Made by a program: the position numbers and the translations under genes | The notes under the pieces: model-generated | The model's database searches: none | What the model saw: only the letters and a program-made list of their open reading frames with translations | What the model was told of the DNA's origin: nothing | Assembly: GCF_014192055.1 (NCBI RefSeq) | Contig: NZ_JACHXM010000004.1 | Span: 124,001 to 188,000, forward strand | Direction: 5' to 3' | DNA length: 64,000 nucleotides | Source: Halomonas organivorans | Lineage (GTDB): Bacteria > Pseudomonadota > Gammaproteobacteria > Pseudomonadales > Halomonadaceae | Shown: piece by piece, positions 62,701 to 64,000 of the stretch | How the letters are laid out: each line of letters opens with the position of its first letter | Position numbering within the stretch: position 1 is the first letter of the stretch

Positions 62701-63126
62701 CCGGAGGGCTCGAGCCTCGACGATCCCGGCTACCGGCTGCTCGCCCACTGCACCGAGAAGACCAACGCCCCGGGCACGCCCAAGGCCTGGCAGCGGCTGT
62801 TCGCCGCCTTCGGCCTGGAGCTCGAGGTAGTGGCCAGCGGCTGCTGCGGCATGTCCGGCACCTACGGTCACGAGGCACGCAACCTCGAGACCTCGAAGAC
62901 CATCTACGCCCAGTCCTGGCAGCCCAAGGTCGAGGACCCGGCCAACGCCGGCCGGCTGCTGGCCAGCGGCTACTCCTGCCGCAGCCAGGCCAGGCGGCTC
63001 TCGGAGGCCGCGCTGCGCCACCCGCTGCAGGCGCTGCTGGAAGCGCTCAAGCGGGGCGGCCAGTCGCCGCGGTACGGGCTCGACGACTATCGTTCAGACA
63101 ATAGACCCAAGAGGCAATCGACATGA
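59773..63126 (+). CDS. ydiJ: YdiJ-type FAD/Fe-S D-2-hydroxyglutarate dehydrogenase
   Basis: 1117-aa fusion of an FAD-linked oxidase and an iron-sulfur subunit. The FAD part (about 20-540) has APRGGGTGTNGQSLTDGLVVD and ELSTSNRATIGGMIATDASG. The C-terminal part has a ferredoxin-like motif CLACKSCAGQCPVKVNVP and a CCG-type motif VVASGCCGMSGTYGHE. Between them, about residues 543-615 form a low-complexity linker built of PPEDAAPSS-like repeats that makes the protein longer than E. coli YdiJ (1018 aa). In Pseudomonas the orthologue oxidises D-2-hydroxyglutarate to 2-oxoglutarate, the step after HglS. Overlaps both neighbours by ATGA. Confidence 0.88.
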   Translation: MIARLEAREAMAGEYRYFLEALQDAGFEGEIAPDYANRTVLATDNSIYQRLPQAVIYPKHADDLERLARLAAREEFRRVALAPRGGGTGTNGQSLTDGLVVDVSKHMNAILDIDVEARRVRVQAGVVKDQLNAALKPHGLFFAPELSTSNRATIGGMIATDASGQGSCEYGKTRDHVLELDSVLLGGERLVTHPVDEDELEALCRRDAAVGRVHRMAREIIDTERQRIRETFPPLNRCLTGYDLAHLRTEDGKFDLNSVLCGAEGSLAFTSEAVLNVLPIPRHSTLVNVRYAGFMDALRDAKALMASSAAPTSIETVDDKVLGLAQQDFVWDSVGEFFPETGDTPTHGINLIEFNDDDPERLSERVAAFCEHLAKDDSVTRLGYTQAVGREAITRVYGMRKRAVGLLGNVQGEKRPLPFVEDTAVPPEQLADYIAEFRALLDARGLAYGMFGHVDAGVLHVRPALDMKDPAQEAMIREISDAVAALTRKYGGLLWGEHGKGVRSEYAPAFFGPLYPSLQRLKGAFDPHNQLNPGKIATPLSIPPEDAAPSSPPEDAAPSNPPEDAGRAPSAQNETPEAAEPSSPPEDAGRAPDSGSEQATPAEEEQAVKWVDPGLLAIDGVPTRGQLDRRIDERVWQAHGDAVYCNGNGACYSYDPEDAMCPSWKATRQRIHSPKGRASLMREWLRLQGEAGVDVLEASRDARSGGAWGALKAFPGKLRNTLAKRRGEDDFSHQVYDAMAGCLACKSCAGQCPVKVNVPTFRSQFLEVYHGRYLRPPRDYLIGGLEFMVPTLARVAPLYNAALDNRWVSRLLAGPVGMVDSPRLSRARLDQQLKAWGVPEATPTSLGRLTEAQRANSVVLVQDAFTSHFESKLVMDVVELLERLDVRVFVAPFAPNGKPLHVQGFLGAFARTAEKQAERLRTLAEAGVPLVGIDPAMTLTYRQEYVKALGPDAVPEVQMLPEWLSERLAERAPELAPEGSSLDDPGYRLLAHCTEKTNAPGTPKAWQRLFAAFGLELEVVASGCCGMSGTYGHEARNLETSKTIYAQSWQPKVEDPANAGRLLASGYSCRSQARRLSEAALRHPLQALLEALKRGGQSPRYGLDDYRSDNRPKRQST

Positions 63127-64000
63127 CGACCACATCCCTCGTCTCCACCGACGCGATCCGCGACCGCTTCTCCCAGGCCATGTCGGCCATGTACCAGGCC
63201 GAGGTGCCCCAGTACGAGACCCTGCTGGCGCTGGTCGACGAGGTGAACCGCGAGACCCTGGCGCGTGACGCCGGGCTGGCCGAGCGCCTGGAGGCCCACG
63301 ACGAGCTGAATCGCCTCGGCGTCGAGCGTCACGGTGCCATCCGCGTGGGCAGCGCCGCGGAGCTGGCCATGCTGCGTCGGCTGTTCGCGGTGATGGGCAT
63401 GTATCCGGTGGGGTACTACGATCTCGCCGAGGCCGGGGTGCCGGTGCATTCCACCGCCTTTCGCCCGGTCGACGACGCGGCCCTGGCCCGCAATCCCTTC
63501 CGCGTCTTCACCTCACTGCTGCGCCTGGAGCTGATCGAGAACGAGGCGCTGCGCGAGCGGGCCGCGGCGATCCTGGCCCAGCGCGACATCTTCACCCCCG
63601 GCGCCCGGGAGCTGATCGAGCTCTGTGAGCACCAGGGCGGGCTGACCGAGGAGCAGGCCGAGCGGTTCGTGGCCGAGGCGCTGGAGACCTTCCGCTGGCA
63701 CCGCGACGCCACCGTGGATCTGGATACCTATGAGGCGCTGCACGCCGAGCACCGGCTGATCGCCGACGTGGTGTGCTTCCGCGGGCCGCACATCAACCAC
63801 CTGACACCGCGCACCCTGGACATCGACGAGGTCCAGCGGCGCATGCCGGCCGCCGGCATGAATCCCAAGGCGGTGATCGAGGGCCCGCCGCGCCGCGACT
63901 GCCCGATCCTGCTGCGCCAGACCAGCTTCAAGGCGCTGGAGGAGTCGATCCGCTTCGCCAGCGATCGCCAGGGCACCCACACCGCGCGCTTCGGCGAGAT
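63123..64000 (+). CDS. hglS: HglS, 2-oxoadipate dioxygenase/decarboxylase (partial, cut by window end)
   Basis: DUF1338 (YdcJ-like, VOC-fold) protein; the first 292 codons are in the window and about 170 more are expected. HglS converts 2-oxoadipate to D-2-hydroxyglutarate with O2 and a non-heme metal. His70 and Arg74 (ERHGAIRVG) and His226 (RGPHINHLTPR) fall at the same numbers as the metal and substrate residues described, to my recollection, for the Pseudomonas enzyme; the third ligand, Glu294, would lie just beyond base 64000. The start overlaps the ydiJ stop. Its presence fixes the role of the operon in lysine/aminoadipate breakdown. Confidence 0.92.
   Translation, partial: MTTTSLVSTDAIRDRFSQAMSAMYQAEVPQYETLLALVDEVNRETLARDAGLAERLEAHDELNRLGVERHGAIRVGSAAELAMLRRLFAVMGMYPVGYYDLAEAGVPVHSTAFRPVDDAALARNPFRVFTSLLRLELIENEALRERAAAILAQRDIFTPGARELIELCEHQGGLTEEQAERFVAEALETFRWHRDATVDLDTYEALHAEHRLIADVVCFRGPHINHLTPRTLDIDEVQRRMPAAGMNPKAVIEGPPRRDCPILLRQTSFKALEESIRFASDRQGTHTARFGE

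Noticed and set aside
59392..63021. 1209-codon open frame on the minus strand
   Set aside because: Antisense of ydiJ and of the aminotransferase 3' end; low-information composition and no recognisable motif.
1..64000. tRNA, rRNA or CRISPR loci
   Set aside because: None recognised on either strand by eye; a tRNAscan or Infernal run would be decisive.

Overview
The window looks like chromosomal DNA of a halophilic or marine gammaproteobacterium close to Halomonas or Chromohalobacter. The reasons are the high GC, a flhB-flhA-flhF-flhE-fliA-motAB block, a split B12-dependent ribonucleotide reductase, an Aap-type amino-acid transporter and a fused NarK. This assignment is inference from gene content, because no rRNA or tRNA gene is present. 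Genes are dense, and many neighbours overlap through ATGA or GTGA.

Layout. (1) 132-9312: late flagellar genes flhB, flhA, a very long flhF, an unknown gene where flhG would be expected, flhE, fliA, then a palindrome-rich leader with a good sigma-28 promoter and the stator genes motA-motB. (2) 9444-11797: peroxide defence, ahpC and ahpF. (3) 11867-16959: a periplasmic redox module (MsrP-like molybdoenzyme, cytochrome b561-type partner, MXKDX-repeat protein) beside an OmpR-type two-component system. (4) 16969-19041: NsrR and HemN. (5) 19369-20265: a secreted Gly/Asp-repeat protein. (6) 20564-23488: nrdJ and nrdJb. (7) 23632-27857: aapJQMP. (8) 27970-44749: nitrate respiration and NO handling: hmp, a second globin, nnrS, narL-narX, a double-length narK, narGHJI and a parvulin gene, with recognisable NsrR, FNR/ANR and NarL sites. 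(9) 44961-64000: a lysine/pipecolate catabolic region.

The last region is the most notable. An NhaC-family transporter, L-pipecolate oxidase amaA (here with a frameshift), amaB, two LysR regulators, a class III aminotransferase, a YdiJ-type D-2-hydroxyglutarate dehydrogenase and the start of hglS together cover L-pipecolate to 2-oxoglutarate, a route whose genes are scattered in Pseudomonas putida. The cluster is interrupted by a segment of about 6.8 kb and lower GC (TRAP transporter, acyl-CoA ligase, enoyl-CoA hydratase, IclR regulator). This segment sits in the 3' end of the first lysR gene and is bounded by an exact 29-bp direct repeat. The lost lysR tail is still readable on the far side, where its stop codon overlaps that of the convergent second lysR gene. 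No recombinase is visible in the segment.

Coordinates of starts were adjusted by hand where an internal start had a better ribosome site or fitted the family better. All family assignments come from reading motifs; no database search was run.
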